Shown here: positions 1 through 40,722 of the stretch, piece by piece
Position numbering within the stretch: position 1 is the first letter of the stretch
How the letters are laid out: every line of letters begins with the position of its first letter
Origin: Echinometra lucunter
Lineage: Eukaryota > Echinodermata > Echinoidea > Camarodonta > Echinometridae
Reading direction: 5' to 3'
NCBI GenBank assembly: GCA_029962745.1
Contig: CM057157.1
Coordinates: forward strand, 1,421,491-1,485,490
DNA length: 64,000 bases
Program-made: the position numbers and the translations under genes
The notes under the pieces: generated by a model
Told to the model about the DNA's origin: nothing
What the model saw: the letters and a program-made list of their open reading frames with translations, nothing else
Databases searched by the model: none

Positions 1-670
1 CTTTTTAACATCATCACCACTTTCATTACTTTCCTTTAAATTATCATCTTCATTATCTTCATCATTGTCATCATCATCATAACCGTCATCACCGTCATCA
101 TCAACACTGTCATCATTATCATCATCATCCCACTGAACAATGGTTATTACCTTTCAACCCTTTATTACTTTAACCTTAGAGGGTCACATTCATTATTCAG
201 ATTATTTTCTTTGTTTTTTTTCTTTTAACAGATACTTACAGTGTTCAACGATAAGATCCGATCCCTGGACTCTTCTGATGTTAAAATCACTACCAGCATC
301 TCTCAGGTTACATGAATAAAGACATAAAGAAGATGTACATAGAGAGAATCCAGGTGATGAAACAAGCTGCAGAGGGCAAGCAATTAATGGAATAGATGAT
401 AATCACTTAGAGAAATTGGAATATCATTAGGCCTAATAATTTGCTGAATTTAAAAAAAAAAAAAAAAAAATCCATCCCCCATCTATTCCTTTAATTGCAG
501 ATTATTATCATCATTAAAAAAAGAATCCATCCCCCATCCATTTCTTTGATTGCAGATTATTATCATCATTAAAATTTTTTTTAAAAATACGGTATAACAT
601 CCACCATCCTCCTCCTCCTCCTCCTTCACCTCATCATCATCTTCATATTATCTTTTTCATCATCTGTATT
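1..670. repeat. CAT-rich microsatellites and a 45-base tandem duplication
   Basis: Bases 1-170 are mainly CAT/CAC trinucleotide sequence, as is about 600-665. A 45-base segment starting tccatccccc is present at 471-515 and again at 526-570 next to A-runs. No gene is seen. Confidence 0.7.
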
Positions 671-674
671 ACTA

Positions 675-1500
675 TAAACAACTCAACTCTGCTATCAGGG
701 ACATGAGACGCTGACAAAAAAACTCCAGGCATCCCAGTCCTAGGCCAGTTTCTCTAACTGTCCCGATAGGGCCGATACATCCCATCTTCTTGGTTTCTGC
801 CCCATGTCCCAGGGCCAAGTGTTTCGTGGTCTCCCTCTCTTCCTTTTCCCTTGGGAGTTCCATGTCAGGGCTTCCTTGTGGTACTGGCTGTGGATTTTCG
901 GAGTGTGTGGCCAATCCGGCACTAGCGTCATTTGATGATTACCTCTCTTACAGGCTGCTGTTTCGTTTTCTGCCACAGTTCTTGGTTGCTAATGGTGTCA
1001 GGCATTTGAATTCAAAGAATCCTTCTAGGATAGGTGTTAATGAATGTCTGAATCCTCTTCATTGTTGTGATGGTGATTCTCTAGTTTAAGCTCCATGAAG
1101 TAGAAATGGCTTCCCAATTGTGTTAAAGATCCTGATCTTGGTGTTGATGGTCAAGGCTGTGGATTTGCTCTCGTCTTCCCTATACATACATGTACTTGTA
1201 CGTCTACATCTGTCCCACACTGTCGACAATACTGCCATGATAGGTGAAGCTCTGTACTTCTTCTAAGATCTTGTCTTCCAGTGTGATGGGCATTGTGTGT
1301 TGTCTGTATTGACCCTGAGGACCTTGCTCTTCCTTAATTCTGTGGATGTTCAATCCAATGTGCGCATCAGTAATGATGTTCGTTTTGTCTTACATCTGTT
1401 GCTGTTTGTGTAATAGCAGTGCCAAATCATAAAGCAAAGTCAAGGTTCTCCAGCTACTTCCATAGTATCCACTAAATGCCATTTCACTTGTGGGCTGTTG
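675..1500 (-). pseudogene. Decayed LINE reverse transcriptase, 3' end
   Basis: Read on the reverse strand in shifting frames, the stretch carries the pieces ALTWNSQGKRKRGRPRNTW and SGQLEKLA, preceded by an MKRIQTFIN-like piece and KSKVLRVNT. These occur in this order at the end of a very common animal non-LTR retrotransposon reverse transcriptase. Several frameshifts and stops break it, so it is inactive. The clade (RTE-like) is a guess. Confidence 0.75.
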
Positions 1501-2290
1501 ATGTCTTCATTCACACTTCATCATGTTCATTATCCTCACAATCATAATAATCACATCATCACCATCATCATATTAAATACAATATATTATCATCCTGATA
1601 TCATCACATATAGGCCTAAATAGTTATTATTCATGATGACGATGACCAATCATCACCATTGCTATCACATCATCTTGATCACTTGCTATTAATAAGATCT
1701 ATATTCATTTCCCCTTCCTGCATATACCATCATCAACACCATCATCACCATATCATCATCTCTGTTTTGCCCCACAACTTGCCTGGTGGAAAGGCCTAGA
1801 TCTAGATGATACTTTTTGGCAAGCCTAACTTTACCTGTTCCGACCTGTTTCAAAGAAGCTTATTGTCGGGTAATTTTAATGCCAGCCCTTTCATCTTCAG
1901 TATTTCAATCAATTCCTGAATCCACTCAAATGCTATCTTTGGATTTCAGGTCTAACTGTTAGAAACTACCCTACTAATCACTTCCAACATGAAATCGGAC
2001 GAACACATTATTTTAACCAGGACCTGGATGCAACTCCGCCAACCAAACCCATATCGCGATCGAGCCTGCTCCTGTATATTGGCTGCTCCTTACCCATCCC
2101 ATGCACTTGCAACTGCACACTGCACTGCTCTAGTTTACAAATGTGCACAAGACCACGCCCACCAGACTTTCTCTTCACAGTACACCTGGCGCCCGCAGAA
2201 ATAAAAGACGCCTATTTCTGTGGTGGTACATGGTGCCGCTTCCGGCATCATAATTAGGGGACGCGGAATATTTGTGTGTGAGGGTGTGTG
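1501..2290. other. Upstream DNA with CAT-rich tracts
   Basis: CAT/CAC-rich tracts at about 1505-1760, then unremarkable sequence ending in GT-rich simple repeat. No coding signal was recognised. Confidence 0.6.
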
Positions 2291-2298
2291 GGTGTGTG

Positions 2299-3833
2299 CA
2301 GTGGCGTAACAGCCGGGGGGGGGGGGGGCAGAGTGCCCCCCTGAAGGATTTCAGCGGGAAAATCCACCAAACTACCGGGAAAAAATGAAAGGGAGGGAAA
2401 GGAAGAAAAAGGAAGGGAGAAAGGGAAAGGAAAAGGAAGGAAGGAAAAGAAAGAAGAAGAAAGGAAAAGAAAGAAGGAGAAAGGGAAAGGAAGAAGGAGA
2501 ACGGGAAAGAAAAAAAGGAAAAAGGGGAGAAAGTAGAAAAGAGAGAGGGAAAGGAGGGAAAGGGGAAAAAGAAAAAAAGCAAAGGGAAACAAAAGAAATG
2601 AGGGAAAATTTAGTACCAAAAACCCCGGAGCTTTCGGGTGCTCCACTCCCTGGACCCCGCAGAGGCTTTCCCTGTAGACCCCTATTAGGGGGCCCTAAGC
2701 CAGAACCCTGGCCCCCCGACCCGCTGAGGGCTTCGCAACAAGCAACTCGCGGGCTCACCTCCGCATATTCTCTTTCTAGACTAAGATACCGGGAAATTTT
2801 CGGCTCTGCCTCTCCCCCCCCCCCCCCCCCCCGATAACAGGCAGAGAATGTAAGAGACTGGGAACAGTCAACGAACAATTCAAAGAAACAGAGTTTCCGC
2901 GCTTCGCGCGGAAGGAGAAATCACCATCCCTGCACCCTCCCTCTAGCATGCCTCCTAAAATTAAATCCTAGCTACACCACTGATTCTAGACTTAATTAAC
3001 GGGAAATTTGGGCTAAGCGTATGCCCCCCCCCCACCCCGATAACAGGCAGAGAGCGTAAGAAGAGAGGGAACTGACAGCGCAAAAACGTCGGAGCTTCCT
3101 CACTTTGCACCCTGCACCCCCCCCCCCCCCCCCCAGGAGCTCCGTCCTCCTAAAATGAATCCTAGTTACACCGCAAAAGACTGACTTAATTACCGACAAC
3201 TAACAATTCAAAGAAAGGTCGGAGCTTCCGCGCTTCGCGCGGGAGGGGGAAACTCCCCCCTCCCTGCACCCTCCCCTCTAGAGCACTACATTGGCGTAAA
3301 CTCCGGGGGGGGGGATCTATCACTCCCACTTGGGGGAGAGGGGAGATGGTGTGTACAAATCCCCCCCCCCCCCCATGCAGACACACTTTTTAAGGAAGAA
3401 AATTTATTTTGATTGATCAGTTAGTAAAAATTCTGAATAATTATCTATCATAAACAACCATCATATCTTAGAATTTCTATTTGAAAATGCTATTGAGAAC
3501 AAAAAAGTGGTTATTTTTGGCTCGCTCGCTTCACTCTCGTCAAAATCTTAGCAATTGCATCCGAAAATGCGCTTAAAATCGAGAAAAGTGGTTATTTTCA
3601 GCTTGCTCGCTTCGCTCGCTCGCAAAATAGATATCAAAATGTGTGTAAGAAAAAATGATTTAAAAAGTTCTTCATCCCCCCACTCCTCAAACTGGATTTA
3701 CGCCGGTGGAGCACTTCCATCCCCCTAAAATGCAGTCCTAGCTACGCCACAGATTCTAGACATAGACTAGTTACCGGGAAATTTCGGGCTCTGCCCCCCC
3801 CCCCCCTGATAACAGGTACCTGTTACGCCCCTG
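2299..3833. mobile_element. Non-autonomous hAT-like DNA transposon, nested
   Basis: Ends CAGTGGCGTAACAG and, inverted, CTGTTACGCCCCTG: 13 of 14 bases match as terminal inverted repeats. It is flanked on both sides by ggtgtgtg (2291-2298 and 3834-3841), an 8-base target duplication as made by hAT transposases. Inside are no transposase, three diverged copies of a poly-C block (ending near 2850, 3055 and 3820), a GA-rich tract at 2385-2600, and further internal end-like sequences (ctagctacaccactg near 2980, cattggcgtaaac near 3289), so several insertions are probably nested. The flank is GT repeat, which weakens the target-duplication evidence somewhat. Confidence 0.7.
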
Positions 3834-3841
3834 GGTGTGTG

Positions 3842-6020
3842 GGTGTGTATCCCCACTTTTTCGAGAGGGGGGATGGCCTGTATAGAATATACCTCCCCCC
3901 CCCCCCCCCCCCCCCCCCCCCGCTTTTAAAAGAAGAAATAGTATTGTAAAACTGAAGAGAGGTAAAAGGAAAAGTAAAAGAGGAATGAAAATAAAGCAAA
4001 GACCTGGAAGTGCTCGCTTGCATTTTCAGTATCTTAACCGATGCCGGTTATATATTCTTAAGGATATTTGTTTGCAATTTGTCTCTCTCTTTCCAAAGTT
4101 TATGCTATTCTTCTACTCATAAATTGTTAGTTAGGTCTGTATAGCTGGGAGGATTCGAGCAGCAAGTTCAACTTAAAATAGATGAATTTTCAGGAAATAA
4201 CGGCCTGTGACGGTAAGCCTATTTTTATATTCTCTCTGAGAAAACGGAAGATATCGATACAATATCATTGTACGTTACTAAATCACAAGAAGAAAATGAT
4301 AATACACTAGAACCTGGTCTCGGTATTTACGAAAAACACACATTTTTCTTTCTCGCAAAATCCAAAAACAAGATGTTTTCGATCATCAATCGCTCTTATC
4401 CAGCAGCAGGTGCCGGTTTTGCAGCGACGTGTCCGACGTACGTACTCTCCTCGAATTCTGCAGGGAGTGTACATTATAAAATCATTTAGTGTATTTTATA
4501 TATTTTTCTCCGCTTGCTGCGCTCGCTCATGTAAAGAATTATGTGGGAAGGCAGACGAATTGGGCATTCAGTGACTGAATATACTGTATATTAGATATGA
4601 CGAAATGATCATCGAAAGAGCGTTTTCCTTGCTCGCTTCTCTCACTCATAAGAAACAAAGCGGTTTGGGACAGCAAACAATAATGGACCAGCGAGGTATA
4701 TTGGTAGACATCATCAAGAGGTGGCTTCAAAATAGTCACTGAGCGGGCGCAGTCCCGACGGTGATCGAGTAGGCCTATTGGAGGCAACAAGCTAGGCCCA
4801 GAAGCTCGAATTAATTTTCATTTCATTTCATTTTCATTTCATTTTATTCAGTTGCTGAGTATGTTTGTGTTATATTTTGGATCAAGATTTATATGTATTT
4901 ATATAATTATGTAGGCCTATTTTATTTCTTGTATTTTGTGCATGTAATTGTTGTTTGCTGCTTGTAATCATCTTCTTCTTTGAGAGTACTCCTCAACGTG
5001 GAACCAAACAATCATATTCTGTTTCATATTTTAAAATCAATACATTGCCCCATTGTAAATCAGTCAAGAGGTGAGGGCTTTTAGATAAATCAATCAAATC
5101 AAGTCAAGTCAAATCAAATCAAATCAAATCAAATCCAATCCAATCCAATCCAATCCAATCCAATCCAATCCAATCAAAATAAATCAAATCAAATCAAATC
5201 AAATCAAATCAAATCAATATTATTGAAAGCTCTATGGCACTAAACGGTATGCGGATAAAATGCAAAGTCCGTCCGAACCAAATCTGAGCCCCCCCCCCCC
5301 CCCCCCCCCCCCCTCATAGAGTTATATTTTGCGTATGTAACTCTATGCCCCCTACAAACACGATAAAAAAAAAAAAAAAAAAAAAATCTATATACTCCTT
5401 TCTTTCTTTCCTTCTTTCCTTTTTTTGAGTGTTCTTTGAGCGACACCATAATGGTGCGGAGCTGCGCTGCGCAACGTGACTCGTGTCGTGATAGTTTAGA
5501 CAAAAAGAGAGATAAAATTCCAGAAGTAGGGGTCTTCTTGGCTCCTTAGTTGCATATTCTGGTAAATTTATAAGATAATTTTTGTGAAAGTTTTTGACCA
5601 ATAGGCTTTCTATTGTACAAGCCATATTTTACGTACAGTTTTAAATGAATATTTTTTGTTGCGGGTTTTTTTGCTCGGTCCCGTCAATTCATCTTGACGT
5701 AGGGCCTACGGTAACCCTACGCTTATCTATTGACAGCGCCGCAAACCGTCAGTTTGGTTCGCTTATTTTTCTAAATATAAGTCTAAAAAGAAAAATGTGT
5801 GCTTGTATGGTCTCAACAACTCTTTGGCCAACCAGCAAACCCTCTGAAATCCTCTTCTGAAAATGTTTTGGAAGAAAAAAATACAATTTTCTTGTCCTAT
5901 GAAAATAATCCATGTATTGTTGTAACGTTAGCATCCAATAAAATCAATGTGTGCATGCACCGAACAATGTGAATATTCACGTTTTAGAGTGTGGTTCGTT
6001 CAAAATTATTGAATATGCAT
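3842..6020. other. Repeat-rich intergenic DNA
   Basis: Holds a 27-base C run (3895-3921), CTCGCTCGC-type motifs, an ATTTC pentamer tract at 4815-4850, an AAATC/CAATC pentamer tract, a 25-base C run (5289-5313), a 22-base A run and AAGG-rich sequence. Short reading frames here lack any recognisable motif. Confidence 0.6.
5085..5218. repeat. AATCA/CAATC pentanucleotide microsatellite
   Basis: About 130 bases of 5-base repeats that switch from aaatc to ccaat units in the middle and back, giving a symmetric AATC-CAATC-AATC arrangement. Confidence 0.9.
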
Positions 6021-6026
6021 GAAGAC

Positions 6027-6182
6027 GTCGCAACATGGATTGAGCCGCACATGCAGCTAGCGCGCCCTGTACTTGAGATAACATGAACATGATGAATATT
6101 CACGTATCGCTGAATATCTATCTCAAAAAGTGCCGAGCGCACTAGGTAGCATGTGCATGTGCGGCTCAATCCATGTCGCGAC
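6027..6182. repeat. Palindromic (fold-back) element upstream of POLR1A
   Basis: Outer arms at 6027-6054 and about 6153-6182 are reverse complements with one mismatch over the core catggattgagccgcacatg; an inner, weaker pair (ttgagata / tatctcaa) continues the fold. Together they form an imperfect hairpin of about 155 bases, about 540 bases before exon 1. Confidence 0.75.
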
Positions 6183-6718
6183 ATGCTTTCAAGATATTTT
6201 ACCAGTTTTATTAATGTTTTCATGTTAAATCATGATTAAGGCAAGAATAAAGTTTATTTATAGACTCTATAATATTAATAGATGAAGTTTAATGCCATCG
6301 GATGGCGACTCGTTGCGCAAGGACGTTAGTCAGACCCACTCAGCATGCTCAGAGCAGAGTCAGACTCATAGGCACTCGTCACTCAGCGGCTTCGGCCACT
6401 TCAAATATATTCAGAGACGCCAAGGTCAAAGACCAATAATGCGGGAAGTTTTAGGCAGGCAATGCATGAGATTGCCAGGTGTGTCTATACATGTAATATA
6501 CATGTACATGTATATGGGCATTGGGGATAGGCTATTTCAAGATGTTTGGGGATAGGCTGTGATGTACATTACATGTAGGCGTGAGAAAGAGATTTTTGGG
6601 GATGAGCAAGAGCCCCCAATGCGGGAGTCTCATGCCTAATGCATGATACTTGACATATCTGAGATACTTCTGGCTATCACATGTATTTTTAAACTTTCAA
6701 ACAAATTTTCCTCTACAG
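6183..6718. other. POLR1A upstream region
   Basis: AT-rich sequence followed by tctatacatg and ggggatagg short repeats (6480-6610). Ends in a probable 3' splice site at 6718. No TATA box or other promoter could be supported; the true first exon is unknown. Confidence 0.4.
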
Positions 6719-6808
6719 ATTATTGCATTTTCTGAAAGATCAATTTGATGCCAACCGATGACTGCCCACAAAAGTTTGACCGTAATGTGACAGAAATATT
6801 CATTGAAG
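6719..6808 (+). other. POLR1A: Probable 5' UTR part of POLR1A exon 1
   Basis: A pyrimidine-rich stretch ending in ctctacag (to 6718) looks like a 3' splice site, so the start-codon exon may begin at 6719 with a non-coding leader exon further upstream. The leader exon and promoter were not identified. An in-frame TGA at 6788 blocks any upstream extension of the reading frame. Confidence 0.45.
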
Positions 6809-34749
<27,941 letters not shown>

Positions 34750-35126
34750 TTACTCTCTTAGTCTGCTAGTCTGGTAGTAGGTAGAGTGGTTAATGATGGT
34801 ACTGGATGCTGTGATCTCATTCAACCTCTCATGTAGTTACTCTCTTAGTCTGCTCGTCTGGTAGTAGGTAGAGTGGTTAATGGTGGTACTGGATGCTTTG
34901 ATCTCATTCAACCTCTCATGTAGTTACTCTCTTAGCAAGACTTCAGACATCACTAGGAATGCACAAACATAAAACCTTGACAGCTTCAGCCATATTTGTT
35001 CCTCTGCTCCGTGAAAGAGAGACTTTCAAAACTTTTTTTTTTGCATTTTCTTAAAACTTCGCTGTTGTTTTTTTACACCTATTATGGAATATTCAGCAAT
35101 GAATTGATATGATTTTGTTTTCTTTA

Positions 35127-35132
35127 AATAAA
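35127..35132 (+). promoter_or_regulatory. Candidate poly(A) signal for POLR1A
   Basis: AATAAA about 380 bases after the POLR1A stop codon. Other AATAAA hexamers follow at greater distance, so the true 3' end is not determined. Confidence 0.3.
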
Positions 35133-35235
35133 TGTTCTTAAGAAGGTTTCCTTCTTGTTCATTTCCCATGTAAATTTCTACTACCATTGGCATAAAAGAC
35201 AACATATTAAATATATTTTCATTATGGTTAAGAGC

Positions 35236-35632
35236 CATATGCAGAGACTCCCAACCCCAAGCACCTCATAAGCGGGAGATTCTCCTGCCGAGACCCCCTA
35301 GCAAAGAGGAGACCCTGACTCAATGTGTGCGTAGCCCACATCACCAGTGTAATGCACAAAATTCCTTGCAGCCAGAGGCCACTTTTAGGGTTATAGAAGC
35401 TCTCTGGTGCTATCTTAGGCTTATTTTCTAACATATGACAACACTCAGTGGGGTAAAATCCAAGATTCAGATTTATTTTTTTCAAAAAGGTGGTTGGGCG
35501 GGAGAAAAAAGGAGAAACACAGCTAGGGCGGGAGAAATATAAACTAAGCGGGAGGGCGGGAGATTTTGTGAAAATGGACTCAAAGCGGGATATCTCTTGC
35601 CGAAAACGGGAGAGTTGGAGTCTCTGCATATG
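35236..35632. mobile_element. 397-base inverted-repeat element after POLR1A
   Basis: Ends catatgcagagactcc-caac and, inverted, gttg-gagtctctgcatatg. Internal gcgggaga motifs recur on both sides (35270 and 35520-35610). A MITE-like element that would be within the POLR1A 3' UTR if transcription runs past 35236. Confidence 0.75.
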
Positions 35633-36473
35633 TTTTACTGTTCAAGCATGCACTGTAATGTACCCAAATGTAGATTTTATTTCATGAGTATGTCAAGTAT
35701 GAGGGAATAAAAGAAATAATGAACATGTGCTCAAATTATCTTTTGTACATTAAATAAATTAAAATAACATCACCTCCACATAAAGAACTTTTTCCTTTGT
35801 GTTCTTTGATCAGTTATGCTAAACTCTCTTGATTATTTCTGATACTTTTTTTTTCCTTTCCTGCATTTAATGAACTCGCTTAGTTTCTTTTTGGTGCCTT
35901 TTTTGTATTTTGGTGCATTTTTTTTTTCTTCTTCTTCTTCCTTTATCTCAATATAAATATAACTGAAAATGTACTAGAAGTTTACACAGAATTGCTTCTA
36001 TTTTTGTGCTTTTCGGATGACCCTTTTCTTTTTCGTTTTGTCATTTGATTGCAATCTCTAGTTAATTGTTGTCACAGAAATGTACACCCATGTTGTTGTA
36101 CTGTTGAAGAAACTATGTATGCACGACTTCATTTATTGAAAAGAATTCTAATGGTCAGAAAGTCGTCTCACTGCATTTCTTCTTCTTAATGAATTTAGAT
36201 TTGAAGAGAATCCTCCCCCCTCCCCCGAAAGTTTTATTGAGTTTGATAATTGCCCATATTATTTTGTTGCGTAACTTCATATTATCACAAGACACATTAA
36301 GAAGTGCATCATCGACCTTGCCAGTTCGATAATAGGTGCTTTGATCTTAGAATCTTTTGATCATTAGACCAGTTAATGGATTGTTATATCACCTTGTGAG
36401 CTCATGAGGTGAGAAGAAATAATAACAAAGAGGAAATTGGTAAACATTAAATGACTTCAATCATCCTCACATA

Positions 36474-36637
36474 CAGTGGAAGTTTATTATAAGGAACTCC
36501 CTGGGACTATAAGGAATGCACCTTGTTACATTGAAACTTGTGATATTGGCTAAACTATATAGGACGAAGGACAACTGGCAAAAACTAATCATGAGAGATT
36601 GTTACAACAGTGTTCCATACATAACGAGGTTGCATTG
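36474..36637. mobile_element. pogo/Tigger-like MITE with TA target duplication
   Basis: TA-cagtggaagtttattataa at the left and ataacgaggttgcattg-TA at the right, inverted with several mismatches. Non-coding. Confidence 0.55.
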
Positions 36638-39600
36638 TATGAAGTAATACAAACGACTGTATAATGCTAGTTATAAATCCTCTCTTTATTCTTTCATTAT
36701 AATAGACCAGTCACCCAGGCATCGGCTTCCGTTTGTTTTGTGCAAGTGGATATTTTCATTGACTGTCTGTGACCGTTAAATGAACTGTCCACTCTGCTTA
36801 AGTGTGCTATGTATGCTATCAGTCATATCTCATTAAAACCAATCACTTTTGAGAGGTCATTATTAGGTGAAGGTCATAGCAATGTCAAACAGCATCTACC
36901 GATCCAACAAATACTAATCTTGTTGACAATTATTACTCCTGAACCTTTGACAGTACAGGTCACTACATTGAAATTTTGTTAATTTGGGAATTGCATTTTT
37001 TAAAATGAAAGTAAAATCTGTGTCCAAGAATGTATTGTTTCTTTAAATCTATTGTAATTGAAAGACTATCATGTATATGGCTGTTTATAGTCCAGTTGTA
37101 TATTTCTTTGTCTATCCTTGTCTGGCTCTCAATATAAGGGATTTTCCCTGATTTCAGTTCATTGTGTCTTTAGCGTGAAGTAATCTTAGATGAATGACAA
37201 GAGACACAGAGATGCCAACTCTTCCTTCTTTTTTTTTTTGCTGTATTTTGTACTGTTGTTTTTTTTAAATAACAAATACTGCAGGTTCCATGGAAAATAC
37301 TTTTTTCCTCAACATTGTACAACTACATCTGTCTGTTGCAGAAAAGGTGAAAATACTGTTTTCCACCCAAAATACCCCTTTTCATAACTACATTGCCTGT
37401 TTTTCAAGGTTGGCATTCCTGGAGACCGGCAATTTTGACTTTGTAGATTTGTCATTTCTTTACCAGACAAAAACGTTCACATGTACTGTGAGATGTGAAA
37501 ATAATTTTGGTTTGTCACCAAGATTTTGATGAAATATTCCTTTGTTCTTGCATTTTATTTTCTGAAAGGAAAATTGTTTATTATAGAGCCTTTTATGTAT
37601 CAGAAGTCATGATTCCGTGCCATTTCTATAATTTTTCCAATTCCTTTGAGTTTTTCAGTCATAACTTACATGTATGATCACACTCACTTTACACTATTTT
37701 GACTTCATTTTCATGTTAAAGATTCATTTTTTTATGAAATGTTTTTCCATAAAATTCTGTGATCCTGATTTCAGGATCTTATGAAAGATATATTTGGAAA
37801 TGATATTCTGTTAATAGACACTTGTGATTACACTATCAATCATAGTGGTATTACTAAGACTAATTGCCAAGATTATAGAAATGATGCTTTAATTCCTGTT
37901 GATATTTCTCTGAAATGGACAATTAGATATGATGTATGCCTTTCCCATTTCATATGGATAGAATCAAGAGCAGTAGAGCTCGACTAATTATTCATTGCAG
38001 ATTAGGGTAGATTTATCTTAATGTAGCACTGAATACCGTTGCACATCAGTAGTTATACATAACATCCGTAGGGGTAGGATTTCCGATGAATGTCTTCCAA
38101 GAAGGAAGAAAGATCTGTAATCCATTTGTTTAAAACTAAATAATAAGTTTGCCTTGACTAGGCATGAAGAGCGTACAGATATTTGTACATGTATTTATAT
38201 TGTATTATTTTACAATCGTTTACTCGGAAACAACTGACAAGAAAGATGACAAATGAATGTGATTTTATTTTCAATTTTATTGATAGAATTATGTTCAAAG
38301 ACAAAATAAATATTTCTTTATAAAACAAAGAAGTCTACATTGTGATTTATTATTCAGATAACAAATGACTATGATTTGAATATATGAGAAATGGCAGCAA
38401 TTTAAAACTTTTTTTTAAAGAATACACGAACAGTACAACTTCAGATAAGGGAGTGAGGAATACATGTATATGCAGACTTGATCAATTTGACATAGTTTAT
38501 TCAAGAAGGTGATTTATACCCATATCATATCAACTAAATTACTTTGGGGGACAACTAGAGCAAAAGAGTTTCTCTTGTTTAAAGAAGGACAAAGGAAAAT
38601 AAAATATGCTCTTGCTTGTACTTCAATTGTATTTTTTATAAGTATTTTCCTTACAAACTTTAGGTCACCTTCATGAATATTTGGCCTTGATTCTCAGAAG
38701 ACAAAGGCATGTTTTAATTAACTTTTATCAAAACTTAAAGGCATACAGTGTAACCCGGAGAAAACCTGCAGGGCAAAAAAAAAAATGTTGGTATGAGTGA
38801 GATTTTGAGTGAAATTTTGACTGAAGAATGCCATTCACTAAGGAACTTTTCTTTTGACATTTGAACAAAATATGAAACATTAGCTGCCTTACAGGGATGT
38901 CAGTGTCTGGATGATGAGTGAAAATAGCTACTGAAATAGAGAAATCCAGAAATTGGAATTTGATTTTTGAAAATGAAGAAAAAGAGAAAATCTCAACAGT
39001 TGGGACCATACACATTGTCTGAACTTGTAATTCTTCAAATGAAAACATAAGAAAAAGAGCTTCAAGCCCTGTTCTATTTCTAATCAAGCAACTATGCACA
39101 TTTACTGCATCACCACACACACACAAAAAAAAACTGCGATGGTGTGGAAATGTGGGGAATAAATATTCCCAAAATTCTCTACAACTTCTATTAAATGTAT
39201 TTCATATTCCAAAGATTAGGTCACAATATTTGTAGTGATTATCAAAATAAGTATAAAAATGGCAGGAATATTAGATGACTATGGCATGACAATAAAGCTT
39301 TGAGCTTGGATAATAATGAAATGTCTTTCAGCCCTTCTTTGTTGTACTCCACTCTAGGAAGAGCACATTTTCAAAATTTGTCTTTTCATTATTTGAAATT
39401 TCATGTTACATGTACTTATAGATGTACATATATTGTGGGTACACGCTTCACAAGACTTCACAATCTGCTACAATTAAACGTTGAACTAAAACACTTTGTT
39501 GATGAACATCACTCCACAAATGTCTGCTAAATAAGCAAGCTCAGAAGACGTTACACACGAATGAAAATTTAATCCTGATTTAAAACTTTAATTACATATT

Positions 39601-39810
39601 TATACAGAAAGACATATTGAGCACAGCCTATAACTGATCACAATGAGGGAAAGGATAGACCAACATCATCACTGTTTGTCAATGTGACGATGGTACAGTA
39701 TCCAAAAAAGTGGAGAACACGCTTACCAATTACCAAGGGTCTACAATCATTTGCCAAAGTTTAAGACTACCCTTCCAAAATGCAATAACTCAAAGGAAAA
39801 ACAAAGTTAA

Positions 39811-40274
39811 AGGTAGGAGATCCCTTTTGCAAAATCTTCGAAAATCCATACAACTTGGCAGTTTAGGATATGCCCTTCTGATACTGTTTATATTTAATCT
39901 TACGGTCACACAAAAATGAAAATCTGGCTACCATCCTTGAATAAGCAAGTCGGATCAGCTCACCGGCAGAAGCGAAGCCAGCTAGCTAGCTAACTCAGCT
40001 GCGCACAGCTCGCGGCCACCGCACGTACCGCATAATAGCAGCGCTGTACTATATGTAACGTGAATCCTTTCGTTGTGCGTTATCTCAAAAAAAATTCCGC
40101 TAAAATTTTCGGTCCGAAATAAGTATAGAGTTATCAAAAATGTTAATTATTCAGTTAATTAGCCATGTACAATCCATTTTTCTTTCACAGAAGTTTTTAA
40201 TAATCATTCTCTTATAATTGAACACATATTCACACATCTTAATATTTTAGAGCTGCGAATGGGATCTCCTACCT
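39811..40274. mobile_element. 464-base MITE flanked by TTAA
   Basis: Perfect 14-base inverted ends aggtaggagatccc / gggatctcctacct, each flanked by TTAA, and outside that by aacaaag-ttaa on both sides. The central part is GC-rich (39950-40060). piggyBac-type target choice, no transposase. Confidence 0.8.
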
Positions 40275-40671
40275 TTAAAACAAAGTTAAATATATTCATT
40301 TTTCCGAGTAAATGGTCTCATTTTTATCTTGATACAGACTTATAACCAATGTTTACAATTTGTCTGGCTGAGCTATCTACAATTTGGAGTATTTATCTTT
40401 CAGGTTTTTCTTCTTCTTCTTCTTTTTCTCTCTCCCCCCCCCCTCTCTCTCTCTCTTAAAAGTTCTTTCTCTTTTAATCGTTTACTTTTACACTCTTCGG
40501 CTAAATTTTGGGAGTCTGATATTTTATTTATTTTTTTATTCATTCATTTTAGATTGATTTTTTTTTTTCAAACTCTGATTATACTCAAATACATTGGTGC
40601 TTCATATCATTGATTACACTTTTGGTATATTATTATTTCTTCTCTTTAATTGAACGCTTACATCAGTTCTG

Positions 40672-40722
40672 GCTCCTTGGTAATGCTCTGCACGCAGTCC
40701 GCGCAGAGCGTTGCTAAGGAGC
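40672..40722. repeat. Hairpin gctcctt...aaggagc
   Basis: Arms of 20 bases at 40672-40691 and 40703-40722 with three mismatches and an 11-base loop. About 50 bases later ctgagga-aggcc...ggcc-gaaa occurs, then aacaataaaagc. Confidence 0.75.

Noticed and set aside
2385..2837. Long Lys/Glu/Gly or Phe/Ser frames on both strands
   Set aside because: They come from a GA-rich low-complexity tract within a transposon.
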